64,000 nt of DNA, from assembly GCF_963920925.1 (NCBI RefSeq), contig NZ_CAWUDI010000005.1, forward strand, positions 1 to 64,000, in the 5' to 3' direction. Each line of letters begins with the position of its first letter. Position 1 is the stretch's first letter. The notes beneath the pieces were generated by a model, which worked only from the letters and a program-made list of their open reading frames with translations, was not told the DNA's origin and searched no databases. Below are positions 26,822 to 36,069 of this stretch, in pieces. The DNA is from Rivularia sp963920925. GTDB taxonomy: Bacteria > Cyanobacteriota > Cyanobacteriia > Cyanobacteriales > Nostocaceae. Made by a program: the position numbers and the translations under genes.

Positions 26822-26868
26822 ATTTAATCCAAAATAAATACATCTGTTGTTAAAATCTTAAATCTTAT
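26822..26868. repeat. Dispersed ATCCGTTGTTAAAATC repeat, copy 2 (diverged)
   Basis: AATCCAAAATAAATACATCTGTTGTTAAAATC lies in the spacer between the DUF5691 and SWIM genes. It is a diverged relative of the copies at 13258, 31478 and 45230. Confidence 0.7.
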
Positions 26869-26908
26869 AATTCGGAATTACTAACTTCTAACTCCTAATT
26901 CATAACTC

Positions 26909-28258
26909 CTAACAACTAACAAAGCTTTCGTCTATCCATAAACTCAAAGGTAAAAAGTATTCTCCATCCCATTCGCCGAAAATATCTATGGGATATCCGC
27001 CGCTAAATGCTAATAGCTGCCAGTTATTTTTAAATATTGATTTTAAAGGAAGTAAACGTTTTTCTTCATCGCGTACAAACCAGCTATCGTTTTGTTTAAT
27101 TGGAATTACTCCACGTATTGGGGCAGGAAATTGTTCTATCCAAGGATTTTTGGCAAGGGCTTGAGAATATTCCCCCACCATAGTTGAGATATTACTATAT
27201 CCCGGCATTGCATCTACTTGAGTGACTGCCTCTTGACGAGTTTTAACTATTGCTCGCAAAGGATAAGCGCTCTCAAAAAATACTAATTCTGCATTTATGC
27301 AACTTCCAGGTACAAGACTGGTATCTAATGGCTGACTACCATGAGCGAAGTTAAGAATTAATGCTTTTTGTTGCGTTTGTTTGCCCCAAAGCCAAGTACG
27401 CTGTATTTTTAAACGGTCTTCTTCTGTTAAACTTTGCCCTAAAATTAACCAACAATCATCAATTCCTTGTTGCGTTGACAATTCTTGTTGACTTTGAGAA
27501 AAACCAATTTGAGTACGAATATCTGTTTGCACTTGTTTAGGTAAAGTCTCCAAACGCTTGAAAGCTTCAGTTAAGAGAGATACCTGCCCTAATTGCGATA
27601 ATAATCTTTCATGAGCGCCCGCACCCGAATGAGAAATACTTGCCATCTCCTTTACCAAACGTGCTACACCTGGTGCTTGTGCGTCTACTAACCGCGAGAA
27701 AGCATCATCCCAAAAACTGTAAGGTTTTTCCTGGGCTGCTGCCAACCCGTTACTTACCAAATCCCGCAGCCACACTTCTAAATCCTGCATTCCCGCAGTA
27801 ACTTTATCTAAACGCTTAGCTGCACGTTTTGCTTGTGCGTCGGGGTTTGTCGCTGTTTTTGTACCTTCTGTTTTTACTTTTTCTGATTTTTCTTCCTTCT
27901 TAACTTGTCTTTGGCTGCGAGCTTCCAGCCATTGATTTACCCACTCCGGGGGAGAATTTTGAGTAAATAATTGTTTTTCGTTGGTGAATAAAAGAAACAG
28001 ACCAATACCGTGTTTGCACGGAAACTTACGACTGGGACAACTGCATTTAAAAGCAGGCTCAGTCATATCTATTTCCGTTAAATAGGGATTTTTACCGCTT
28101 CCTTGACACTCACCCCAAGTAGCTTTTTCATTGCAACCCAATGATGACCACTTACGGGAAGTAGCCAAAGTTTTACCATTTTTGGCCGAACTTGCATCTG
28201 GTGCTAGCGCCAAAATTTGTTCCTGCGTCCAAGTTGCAGACATTAATGCAATTCTCAA
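26909..28258 (-). CDS. SWIM zinc-finger protein
   Basis: 449 residues. The SWIM motif is visible near residues 73-86 as FKCSCPSRKFPCKHGIGLFLLF (C-x-C-x7-C-x-H). A charged lysine-rich spacer (about 115-150) leads to a long C-terminal region with no known domain, rich in tryptophan and predicted helices and strands. SWIM domains bind DNA or protein. It is the first gene of the cluster with DUF5691 and MoxR. A tighter start is possible at MSATWTQEQILALAPDASSAK, five residues in. Confidence 0.85.
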   Translation of the reverse strand: MRIALMSATWTQEQILALAPDASSAKNGKTLATSRKWSSLGCNEKATWGECQGSGKNPYLTEIDMTEPAFKCSCPSRKFPCKHGIGLFLLFTNEKQLFTQNSPPEWVNQWLEARSQRQVKKEEKSEKVKTEGTKTATNPDAQAKRAAKRLDKVTAGMQDLEVWLRDLVSNGLAAAQEKPYSFWDDAFSRLVDAQAPGVARLVKEMASISHSGAGAHERLLSQLGQVSLLTEAFKRLETLPKQVQTDIRTQIGFSQSQQELSTQQGIDDCWLILGQSLTEEDRLKIQRTWLWGKQTQQKALILNFAHGSQPLDTSLVPGSCINAELVFFESAYPLRAIVKTRQEAVTQVDAMPGYSNISTMVGEYSQALAKNPWIEQFPAPIRGVIPIKQNDSWFVRDEEKRLLPLKSIFKNNWQLLAFSGGYPIDIFGEWDGEYFLPLSLWIDESFVSC

Positions 28259-28364
28259 GAAGGCAATTAAAACAAATTAGATGGGAATTTATACCCCAAA
28301 CAATTGTACAGAGGGAAGAGGTAAGAGGGAAGAGCGAACACAGGAATCTTCTGGAAAAATATAA

Positions 28365-28745
28365 CTACATACGGTGCTTTGTCCGAATCATTTCCTTTCT
28401 TTCTTCATAAAAACGGCAACCATCGCAGGGGCCATTAGGATTAACGGCACATCTGATATAACCCGAACGAGCATTGTATTCACAGGTAATGTCACCGACA
28501 AGATAACCCACCCCTTCCAAATAGTAGCGATCATCTTGGGCGCGGTTTTCGCCTTCGCCGCAGCCAAGCAGAGCCGGATTATCTATTCTATGGTTATGAT
28601 TTTGGCTTCTTGCCTGTCTGGGATAACTTGTAACCGCAGCCCGTCGCAGAAGCGTGCGCGTTCTAGCTTTGTTTCTACGCATTAACCACAGGGAGAATAG
28701 AGACGGTAAAAAACCAATGGTAATTACCAAAAGTGTCTTTAACAC
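28365..28745 (-). CDS. DUF6464 family membrane-anchored protein
   Basis: 126 residues, one N-terminal hydrophobic segment (LKTLLVITIGFLPSLFSLWLM) and a basic linker. The conserved C-terminal part is YYLEGVGYLVGDITCEYNARSGYIRCAVNPNGPCDGCRFYEER, with four cysteines that could bind metal. It resembles the cyanobacteria-specific DUF6464 family of unknown function. It lies about 100 bases upstream of the SWIM gene on the same strand. Confidence 0.7.
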   Translation of the reverse strand: MLKTLLVITIGFLPSLFSLWLMRRNKARTRTLLRRAAVTSYPRQARSQNHNHRIDNPALLGCGEGENRAQDDRYYLEGVGYLVGDITCEYNARSGYIRCAVNPNGPCDGCRFYEERKEMIRTKHRM

Positions 28746-29050
28746 GTTACTTGTTACCTCCGAATGTGTGTAATGGGTGTTAAAAAGGGTTTTGACTCTC
28801 CGTTTAGAAGCGGATCATTTACCCCAAAGCAATTATCTAATAATTACTACACTCTATGTAAAACAGGATAACTTCAATAATTAATTAGCGTGGATTTTAC
28901 TCCAATTTTTATAATAATTTTTAGTATAAATTGCGTAATTGTCTCAAATTTTGTTTAATGCAGCCAAATTTATTTTATCCAAACCAGAAACAAGTATAGT
29001 AAGTAGAACTATTGTACTAAATACGGCAAATTATAATTTTGCAATATCAA
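28746..29050. other. Spacer, nothing recognised
   Basis: About 300 bases of A+T-rich DNA without coding potential or clear hairpins. Confidence 0.5.
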
Positions 29051-29692
29051 TTAGGTGTGGTTAAACGCTTTTTTTGTCATTCTCCATTCTTCCAAATCTC
29101 TTATCGAAACTGATTTAGTAGTCACATTTATATTATTTCCGCGCCAGTCGATTTCAGGATCTGTCGTAAAAACACCACATTTTAATTCTTCCACTTGAAT
29201 ATTCCAATACTGACCAAACCGGTTTTTTAAAGTTATCACCTGCTCAAAAACTTTATTTCGATGCTTATTTCTTCTTTTTCTTTCCGTTGCTCCCGATGCT
29301 GTCGTATCAATAAATTTAGTTTCAATTAAAAACAGCTTTCTATCCGCAGTTAAATATACAAAATCGCACTTACCCAAATCGGTATAATCAGCGATTGGAG
29401 ACTTTTCAAACAATAGCAACTCCGAACAATTCGGAAACAATCTTTTAATATTTAAATGCAAATAAGCCTGTAACAGAAGTTCCTTGTCATAAGGAAATCC
29501 TATCACACCCTCGAAAAACCTTTTTATGTCTTCTGGACTTTGAGGTTGAATCATTTTGCAGTATGAAACAAACTGATCTAAACCCTCAAGCGTCATTAAA
29601 TTTTTACTCCTCACCCTGCTTGCCGCTATAAAGAATATGGCATTAAAACATACCAGCTTTTCAAGCGAACTATCATCAGCAAAAGCAACCAA
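29051..29692 (-). CDS. Putative PD-(D/E)XK nuclease-like protein
   Basis: 213 residues in the longest frame; the N-terminal part may be a misplaced start and an ATG at MTLEGLDQFVSY (about residue 34) is an alternative. The stretch KCDFVYLTADRKLFLIETKFID has an acidic residue followed, after a turn, by an E-T-K, the pattern of PD-(D/E)XK nucleases (D..E-x-K). The rest is unassigned. Function could be DNA restriction or a nuclease-like fold without activity. Confidence 0.5.
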   Translation of the reverse strand: MVAFADDSSLEKLVCFNAIFFIAASRVRSKNLMTLEGLDQFVSYCKMIQPQSPEDIKRFFEGVIGFPYDKELLLQAYLHLNIKRLFPNCSELLLFEKSPIADYTDLGKCDFVYLTADRKLFLIETKFIDTTASGATERKRRNKHRNKVFEQVITLKNRFGQYWNIQVEELKCGVFTTDPEIDWRGNNINVTTKSVSIRDLEEWRMTKKAFNHT

Positions 29693-29789
29693 AAAACCAT
29701 GAATGCCCTATTGCGGTAAGCCAAAATACTGTTGACGATTTGAATCATGCAAAGTAAAACAGTTAAACCGCGAAGTCTGTATTAATACA

Positions 29790-29936
29790 TTAATACTTGG
29801 GTGGGACAAGGGGAGATGGGGAGAGGGGGTAGAGGGGGTAGAGGGGGGAGAAATCTAAAATCTCTTAAATTCTTCATTACCCGCTCACTACTCACTACTC
29901 CCTACTCCCTACTCCTAACTCCTAACTCCTAACTCG
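29790..29936. repeat. Purine-rich short tandem repeats
   Basis: Repeated GGGGAGA, GGGGGTAGA and CTAACTC units fill the gap between the nuclease-like gene and dnaE-C. They are simple-sequence repeats of the Nostocales type. Confidence 0.65.
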
Positions 29937-31310
29937 TTACTCCTCACTGGTAACTGTAAGCGGTTGAATGCGGGCATTGAATCTACCATTATGCAAAGCC
30001 ATAATTGCGCTTCTGGAATCTTGCACCCAGTATTGTCTACCAAAGCGAACTAGTTGACGTGAATTTTCAGTTTTAATAATTCCGATAACGGGTATTTTCC
30101 CTTTTTCTTTTTCCCCCGATTGTTCTTTTAAATCTTTTAAAATTGTTCTCAAGCGATGATGTTCTTCGATGGTACCTGCTTGTTGAGGAGTCATTTCTAT
30201 GGCGATTAATTCGATATTTTCTACTGGTTCTGCATCGTCAACTAATAATTGAGCTTGGTCATCTTTTTTATCAACTTTTCCCCAAATAATTAATTTAGCA
30301 TCTACTTGCAAAATTTCGTTAATTCGCTCATAAGTTTTAGGAAAAACAACAGCTTCCCCCGTTGTAGTTAAATCCTCTATCTGTAATATTGCCATCGGAT
30401 CGCCTTTTTTGGTTATCACCTTTTTGACGTTATTAAGCATGACAACCACGCAAACATTTGCTTCTTCTCGTTGATTTTTCAACTGTGCCATATTTACTGG
30501 GGAAAGAATCCGCATAGATTTACCTATGGATTTGAGCGGATGATCCGATACATAAAAACCTAAAAGTTCTTTCTCCATTCGCAGCTTTTCATGAGGAGGG
30601 AAATCTTCAACTTCTTTAGCTTTAGGAGGACTTAATATTGCATTTCCAGCTATATTATTTGCATTTGCATCGCCACTCCAAGCACCACCCAATAAGTCAA
30701 ATAAATTTCCTTGCCCGCTTGCTCTATCCCTAGCACGGGATTGCGCCCAATCGTATACGAACTCTAAATCTTGAGTTAACTGATTGCGATTATTGTTAAT
30801 TTTGTCGAAAGCTCCGCAATATATCAACGACTGTAAAGCTCGACGATTTACCGTACCCAAATCAACGCGATCGCAAAAATCAGCCAGCGAGTTAAATTTT
30901 TCTTCAACTCTTGCTTCTAAAATACAGTTTCTCGCGTTTTCTCCCACATTACGTATTGCTGACAAACCAAATAATATTTTCCCATTTGCAGGAGTAAAAT
31001 CAAGTTCTGAAGAATTGATATCGGGTGATTCTATTTGAATACTCATATTCATACAGGTTGCAATATATTTTTGCACCTTATCTTTATCGCCGCTATTAGC
31101 AGTCAACAGCGCCGCCATATACTCCAAAGGATAATTGGCTTTTAAATAAGCAGTTTGATATGTTACATACCCGTAGGCTGTAGAGTGAGATTTATTAAAA
31201 CAGTTAGAAGCAATTAAACCATCTTTAATCAAAAAATTATGGTCGCTTTCTAACCCAATATCATATACATTTTGAGTATTTAGAGCTTTTCGAGATACGA
31301 TTTTAACCAT
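29937..31310 (-). CDS. dnaE: DnaE C-terminal half with the C-part of a split intein
   Basis: The C-terminal half of the DNA polymerase III alpha subunit. Residues 1-36 (MVKIVSRKAL ... DGLIASN) are the split-intein C-fragment: same length and pattern as the Npu DnaE IntC, including the DHNF block and terminal Asn. The +1 extein is Cys (CFNKS), needed for protein trans-splicing with the DnaE-N half encoded elsewhere. The extein continues through HhH and OB-fold regions (ICVVVMLNNVKKVITKKGDPMAILQIEDLT). I start at ATG 31310, matching intein family starts and preceded by GGGGTGG; a GTG at 31319 is less likely. Confidence 0.95.
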   Translation of the reverse strand: MVKIVSRKALNTQNVYDIGLESDHNFLIKDGLIASNCFNKSHSTAYGYVTYQTAYLKANYPLEYMAALLTANSGDKDKVQKYIATCMNMSIQIESPDINSSELDFTPANGKILFGLSAIRNVGENARNCILEARVEEKFNSLADFCDRVDLGTVNRRALQSLIYCGAFDKINNNRNQLTQDLEFVYDWAQSRARDRASGQGNLFDLLGGAWSGDANANNIAGNAILSPPKAKEVEDFPPHEKLRMEKELLGFYVSDHPLKSIGKSMRILSPVNMAQLKNQREEANVCVVVMLNNVKKVITKKGDPMAILQIEDLTTTGEAVVFPKTYERINEILQVDAKLIIWGKVDKKDDQAQLLVDDAEPVENIELIAIEMTPQQAGTIEEHHRLRTILKDLKEQSGEKEKGKIPVIGIIKTENSRQLVRFGRQYWVQDSRSAIMALHNGRFNARIQPLTVTSEE

Positions 31311-31319
31311 AATTTCCAC

Positions 31320-31594
31320 CCCAGCAAGTCAGCTAAGTAAGTTTAATCTATATAGTTTGATTTAGTGCAAATTGTTTTTACATAAATTGATAAAGGTAGG
31401 GAGCAGGGAACAGGGAGTAGGGAACAGGGAACAGTTAGGAGTTAAGAGTTAAAAATATTTTCTATACCAACTCTCAATCCAAAATCCAAAATAAAAACAT
31501 CCGTTGTTAAAATCCGATGCCCAATTACCAATTATTAACAAGATGTACTAAAATCAAACATTTGAGTGATTTAGTAAATTGGGAGCAGTGATGC
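31320..31594. repeat. dnaE-gatA divergent spacer with repeats (copy 3 of the ATCCGTTGTTAAAATC element)
   Basis: The region between the divergent dnaE and gatA genes. It contains GGGAGCAGGGAACAGGG-type tandem repeats near 31399-31440 and a CCAAAATCCAAAATAAAAACATCCGTTGTTAAAATC element at about 31478-31515. Both promoters must lie here; none is obvious. Confidence 0.6.
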
Positions 31595-33064
31595 ATGGCA
31601 TCCATACGCGAATTGCACAATCAGTTAGTTAATAAAGAACGCTCTGCGGTTGAAATCGCACAAGTTGCTTTGAATCGCATCGAAAAATTGGAGCCGAAAG
31701 TTCACAGTTTCTTGCACGTAACCCAAGAAAAAGCCTTGGAGCAAGCGCGACTCGTGGATGCCAAAATCGCCGCAGGGGAAGAAATTGGTTTGCTCGCTGG
31801 AATTCCCATTGGTATCAAGGATAATATGTGTACCAAAGGAATTCGTACTACCTGCGCTTCAAAGTTTCTGGAAAATTTTATACCACCCTACGAATCAACC
31901 GTTACTCAAAAACTCATCGATGCAGGCGCTGTCATGGTGGGTAAAACCAACTTAGATGAATTTGCGATGGGTAGTTCTTGCGAAACTTCTGCCTATGGAA
32001 CTACAGCGAACCCGTGGGATTTATCCAGGGTTCCCGGTGGTTCCTCTGGTGGTTCTGCGGCGGCTGTAGCGGCTCAAGAATGTACTGTTTCTTTAGGTTC
32101 CGATACCGGAGGTTCAATTCGTCTACCCGCATCTTTCTGCGGTGTAGTAGGAATGAAACCAACTTACGGGCTAGTTTCTCGTTATGGGTTAGTAGCCTTT
32201 GCTTCTTCCTTAGATCAAATCGGACCATTTTCTCGCACTGTAGAAGATGCAGCTATACTTTTAAGTGAAATTGCAGGACATGACCCCAAAGATTCTACTA
32301 GTTTAAAAGTTTCTATACCTAATTATACGGAAAGTTTAAGACCCGATCTAAAGCCCAGAGGAAAACTGCGAATCGGTATTATAAAAGAGACATTTGGTGA
32401 AGGATTAGACTCACAAGTTGAAGCAGCAGTCACCAAAGCCATAGATACCTTACAAGAATTGGGCGCAGAAATTCACATAATTTCCTGTCCTCGCTTCCGC
32501 TACGGTTTACCCAGTTACTACATAATTGCTCCATCCGAAGCATCAGCAAACCTGGCTCGTTACGATGGTGTTAAATATGGTTATCGCGCCGAAGAAGCAG
32601 ATAATCTTTTATCCATGTATACTCGCACCCGCTCTACAGGCTTCGGTGCAGAAGTAAAACGCCGTATTATGATTGGTACTTATACATTGAGTGCGGGTTA
32701 TTACGACGCTTATTATTTAAAAGCTCAAAAAGTTCGTACATTAATTAAACAAGACTTTGACAATGCTTTTAAACAAGTAGATGTATTAGCTTGTCCCACC
32801 GCACCAATCGCAGCATTTAAAACAGGGGAAAAAACATCAGATCCCCTCAATATGTACTTAACCGACTTAATGACAATTCCCGTAAACTTAGCTGGTTTAC
32901 CAGGTATAAGCATTCCTTGCGGTTTCAACGACGAAGGAATACCAATCGGACTGCAATTAATCGGTAACGTACTTCGAGAAGATCAGCTATTTCAAGTCGC
33001 TTACGCATACGAACAAGCTACAGACTGGCATTTACGTACACCAGCTTTAATCAGTGAACAGTGA
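31595..33064 (+). CDS. gatA: GatA, aspartyl/glutamyl-tRNA amidotransferase subunit A
   Basis: Amidase subunit of GatCAB, which converts Glu-tRNA(Gln) to Gln-tRNA(Gln) (and Asp-tRNA(Asn) where needed). Length 489 is normal. The amidase signature is GGSSGGSAAAVAA (around residue 147-160) and the Ser-cisSer-Lys triad fits the GIPIGIKDN lysine, GGSSGG serine and LGSDTGGSIRLPAS serine. C-terminal part IGLQLIGN..DQLFQVAYAYEQATDWH as in GatA. It stands alone; gatB and gatC are elsewhere. Confidence 0.97.
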   Translation: MASIRELHNQLVNKERSAVEIAQVALNRIEKLEPKVHSFLHVTQEKALEQARLVDAKIAAGEEIGLLAGIPIGIKDNMCTKGIRTTCASKFLENFIPPYESTVTQKLIDAGAVMVGKTNLDEFAMGSSCETSAYGTTANPWDLSRVPGGSSGGSAAAVAAQECTVSLGSDTGGSIRLPASFCGVVGMKPTYGLVSRYGLVAFASSLDQIGPFSRTVEDAAILLSEIAGHDPKDSTSLKVSIPNYTESLRPDLKPRGKLRIGIIKETFGEGLDSQVEAAVTKAIDTLQELGAEIHIISCPRFRYGLPSYYIIAPSEASANLARYDGVKYGYRAEEADNLLSMYTRTRSTGFGAEVKRRIMIGTYTLSAGYYDAYYLKAQKVRTLIKQDFDNAFKQVDVLACPTAPIAAFKTGEKTSDPLNMYLTDLMTIPVNLAGLPGISIPCGFNDEGIPIGLQLIGNVLREDQLFQVAYAYEQATDWHLRTPALISEQ

Positions 33065-33190
33065 ACAGTGAACAGTTAGGAGTTAGGGGTAATTAAGGTC
33101 AAAGGTTAAAGGTTAAAGGTTAAAATTCTCCTTGTCCCCTTGTCCCCTTGTCCCCCCATCTCCCCATCACCCCATCACCCCCTCTCCCTC
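33060..33190. repeat. Short tandem repeats between gatA and the RodZ-like gene
   Basis: Runs of GTGAACA, AAAGGTT and a CCCCTTGT / CCCCATCA series in a row after the gatA stop. These are simple repeats of the Nostocales intergenic type. No terminator can be separated from them. Confidence 0.75.
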
Positions 33191-33974
33191 ACTCCCCACC
33201 GTTGGGTGTATAAGTAACTGTCTTAGGATTATTCGGGGAACCGAGGGGGACTGGTTCGTTTTGATTTACGGAAACAAGTACTGCACCTGCATTACCGGAA
33301 CGTATTTCTAATTTTTCTTTGGCATTAAAGCTTTTTTTATCTCCTTTCTGCAATGTTCCTTCAAATACTTTTTTACCGTCGGTTATTACTCTTACCCACG
33401 ATTCGTCTTTTACGTCTAAGCTAACTTTTACACCCTCAATGGGTTTTGGTGTTGGTGTTGGTTTTGATGTTGGTGTGGGTTTTAATGCTGCCTCTGTTGT
33501 CGAAGCTTTCGGTTTCGACTGGGTTTTTTGTTCCGAAGCGTTCGATGAATATTGACTTTGACTAACAGTTTGTTGTGCTGGTTTGGGACCTAATACGTAA
33601 AATAACCCCAAAGAAGCACCAATTATTAATAAAACGTAAGGTACTGCTAAAGGTATATATATATTTGATTTATTGCTTACATCGTTGTTGTCTTGAGGTT
33701 TTGGTGGAGGGCAAGCAATAGCCCCAAATTCTTGACTTATAGCCGTACCATCAATTCCTATAGCGTCTCCATAGCGACGGATGAATCCTTTAATGTAGAC
33801 TGCTTCGGGTAATTCTTCAAATCTTCCTTCCTCTAAAGCATTTAAAAAAACAGGTCGGACAAGTATTTTGGCTGCTATTTGCTCTATGTCTATGCCTTTT
33901 TGTTCTCTTAACTGCTTTAATTTTGTAGTTATCTCTTTCAGTTTCTCCCCTTGTTCTTCGTTTAACAGATTCAC
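33189..33974 (-). CDS. RodZ-like HTH and DUF4115 membrane protein
   Basis: 261 residues. The N-terminus is a RodZ-type helix-turn-helix domain (LKQLREQKGIDIEQIAAKILVRPVFLNALEEGRFEELPEAVYIKGFIRRYGDAIGID). A single membrane span (about 101-122) is followed by a low-complexity periplasmic linker of K, P, T and S and a C-terminal DUF4115 domain (KVSLDVKDESWVRVITDGKKVFEGTLQKGDKKSF). RodZ links MreB filaments to the elongation machinery in other bacteria. Here it probably affects cell shape, or acts as a DNA-binding membrane protein. A paralogue lies on the other side of the divergent gap. Confidence 0.85.
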   Translation of the reverse strand: MNLLNEEQGEKLKEITTKLKQLREQKGIDIEQIAAKILVRPVFLNALEEGRFEELPEAVYIKGFIRRYGDAIGIDGTAISQEFGAIACPPPKPQDNNDVSNKSNIYIPLAVPYVLLIIGASLGLFYVLGPKPAQQTVSQSQYSSNASEQKTQSKPKASTTEAALKPTPTSKPTPTPKPIEGVKVSLDVKDESWVRVITDGKKVFEGTLQKGDKKSFNAKEKLEIRSGNAGAVLVSVNQNEPVPLGSPNNPKTVTYTPNGGE

Positions 33975-34917
33975 TGTCTTCTCCCAGTAGTCTTTAATGT
34001 CTTATATTCAATAGAAAAATTACTGAACAAGATGTATTTAATACAACTTTTCACTCTAAATTATCAAAAATTATTTTTCAATAATACATTTTTATCGCCA
34101 CGCTGCTTGCCTAAAAGCAGGTTGCGATCGCAGCATCCAAACTTTACATATCTTGCTTTTGCTCGCTTTTGCTCGAAATAGTTCTATGCCTTTGTGCCCA
34201 AGAAACTTAATTAAAAAACCTACACTTTACTTTGGACTAAAATACACTAATATGGCGATCGCCTGTTTTAATAATTTTTAATTTTCAATTGATAATCAAC
34301 CAAAATTCAGAAACGCTTGTTGCAGTTAACTAAGAGATTATAGGTAGTTTGATAACTCAAATCTAATACAATTCTTAACAGATATAAGAATAAATTAATC
34401 CTAATGGTAGATGTCATTATAGCTTTTATTGGCTAATTTTTAAAATCAATTATCTCAACAATAGAAATCACATATTTTTTTAATATTTCAGGTAAGAAAT
34501 GTTAGCTGAATTATCTAGCTAGCAATATAAACCAGATCATTTTCTAAGAAAAATTGTCATCCCTCTGAGGTAATACTTGTATCTAATATAAAACAATTTT
34601 CTTGAATAAACAATTTAGATGGTTATTTTTTCTAACTGCTTAGGATAATTTAACGTTCAATTAATAATCAATGGCTACATCAATCAGTTTTTCGATTCCT
34701 AGGTACAATAGAGAAATAAAATATACATTAAGCCTATTAATAAGGTAGAGATGGGTTTCTTGTAATGGTAGTAATTGCAATAATTGTGCAGAAATTGGGA
34801 ACAAAAAAATACTTATGAAATCTAGACTATTAATGACGGATGATAGCAAAAAGCTTCTACTCTTAAGGTTATAATTTTTTTTTAAAGTATATAGGGTTTA
34901 TACGCAACAATCCGGAA
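33975..34917. other. Large divergent intergenic region between two RodZ-like genes
   Basis: About 940 bases of A+T-rich DNA. It contains two HIP1-like sites near 34124 and 34255. A 62-codon minus-strand frame at 34661-34849 lacks a family and is not called. It may hold promoters for both neighbours; no RNA gene was recognised. Confidence 0.4.
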
Positions 34918-36069
34918 ATGTCAATAAAAGTGAGAATAAATTACACAGGTAAAATTACGTTCTTGCTTAAGCACCCTTCATTTACTTTTGTAATTATGGT
35001 CATGACATCTATGTATTCTCTATCAGTTCCCGGACAATCCACAATTGAAATTTCTCAAGATGAATTGCGCTCGCTATTAAGTGAAATAGAAACAGAGCTA
35101 CACAATAGTAAAGTTTATCGTCGTGCGATCGCGACAGTACAGAAGTTGCTCGGTCCTTCATCCGATCAAGCAAAGCTGCTGTTTAAAGCAATCGGCAGAG
35201 AAGCGATTGGTGTAGCTTTTCGTCAGCTTTCGTTACACAGTCAGACAGTTACAAATACAACTCCAGAAGTTGAAGAAGTTGAAGAAGAGATTGAAATAGA
35301 AATAACTTCGGAGCCACCAAGTAGCGATTTATCTAAATGTTTGACAACTGTCCCAGCATCGAATGCTACCGATATTGTCAAGCAAGAAGCTTGTTTCTCG
35401 AAGGAAACTGCAATAACAAGCACAATAGCAGCAAATCCTCAAATTAGCTCGAAAAAGAGTAATCCTTTAAATTGGCTCAAATCTGGAAAACCGAAACAAG
35501 CAGAAATTGCCAAGCAAGCTAGAGTTGAGCAGCGCTTAGAAAAGTTTCGCGAAATCGGTCAACAGTTAAAAAAAGGTAGAGAAGCGCGAGGACTTTGTAT
35601 GAACGACCTGCAAATGTATACTCATATTCCGGTACGTCAGATGGAAGCTGTCGAAAAAGGTGACATGGAATCCTTACCAGCAGAAGTATATGTTCGCGGT
35701 TTCATTCGCGTTATGGGTAATGCTTTAGGATTTAACGGTACAGCAATAGCAGCATCTCTACCATCATCGGAAACACAAGAATCTCTGGTTCCTTCATTGT
35801 TTCAGTCCAATAAAACTCCAAAACTGGGATTAGATATCAGCCCGGTGCATTTGTATGTCGGTTATACAGCACTTGTAGCTGGTGCCGTTGGAGGATTATC
35901 TTTAGTACAACAAACCAAGGCTGAGAAACCAGTAGACAATCAGGTAACTCCTGCTTCCCAAGTCTCCGAATCATCCAAGCACAAAGAAATCAGTGCAAAA
36001 CCAGGTATAAAGTCTAGTAATGCCGGGATAACTATTGGTTCTGATATTGCTCCACCAGAAGCTCTTTAA
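34918..36069 (+). CDS. RodZ-like HTH protein with an extended N-terminal region
   Basis: 383 residues. Residues 1-220 form a helical and low-complexity N-terminal region with a segment EVEEVEEEIEIEITSE that is very acidic. A RodZ-type helix-turn-helix domain (about 215-285: IGQQLKKGREARGLCMNDLQMYTHIPVRQMEAVEKGDMESLPAEVYVRGFIRVMGNALG) follows. A hydrophobic segment comes later (LYVGYTALVAGAVGGLSL), then a polar tail without a clear DUF4115 domain. The start near a hydrophobic stretch (FTFVIMVMTSMYSLS) may instead lie at a later ATG. Divergent from the RodZ gene at 33189. Confidence 0.72.
   Translation: MSIKVRINYTGKITFLLKHPSFTFVIMVMTSMYSLSVPGQSTIEISQDELRSLLSEIETELHNSKVYRRAIATVQKLLGPSSDQAKLLFKAIGREAIGVAFRQLSLHSQTVTNTTPEVEEVEEEIEIEITSEPPSSDLSKCLTTVPASNATDIVKQEACFSKETAITSTIAANPQISSKKSNPLNWLKSGKPKQAEIAKQARVEQRLEKFREIGQQLKKGREARGLCMNDLQMYTHIPVRQMEAVEKGDMESLPAEVYVRGFIRVMGNALGFNGTAIAASLPSSETQESLVPSLFQSNKTPKLGLDISPVHLYVGYTALVAGAVGGLSLVQQTKAEKPVDNQVTPASQVSESSKHKEISAKPGIKSSNAGITIGSDIAPPEAL

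Noticed and set aside
33128..33190. CCCCATCA repeats as a CRISPR array
   Set aside because: The units are seven to eight bases with no spacers; they are simple tandem repeats.
34661..34849. 62-codon minus-strand frame in the RodZ spacer
   Set aside because: Random-looking sequence with no ribosome site.
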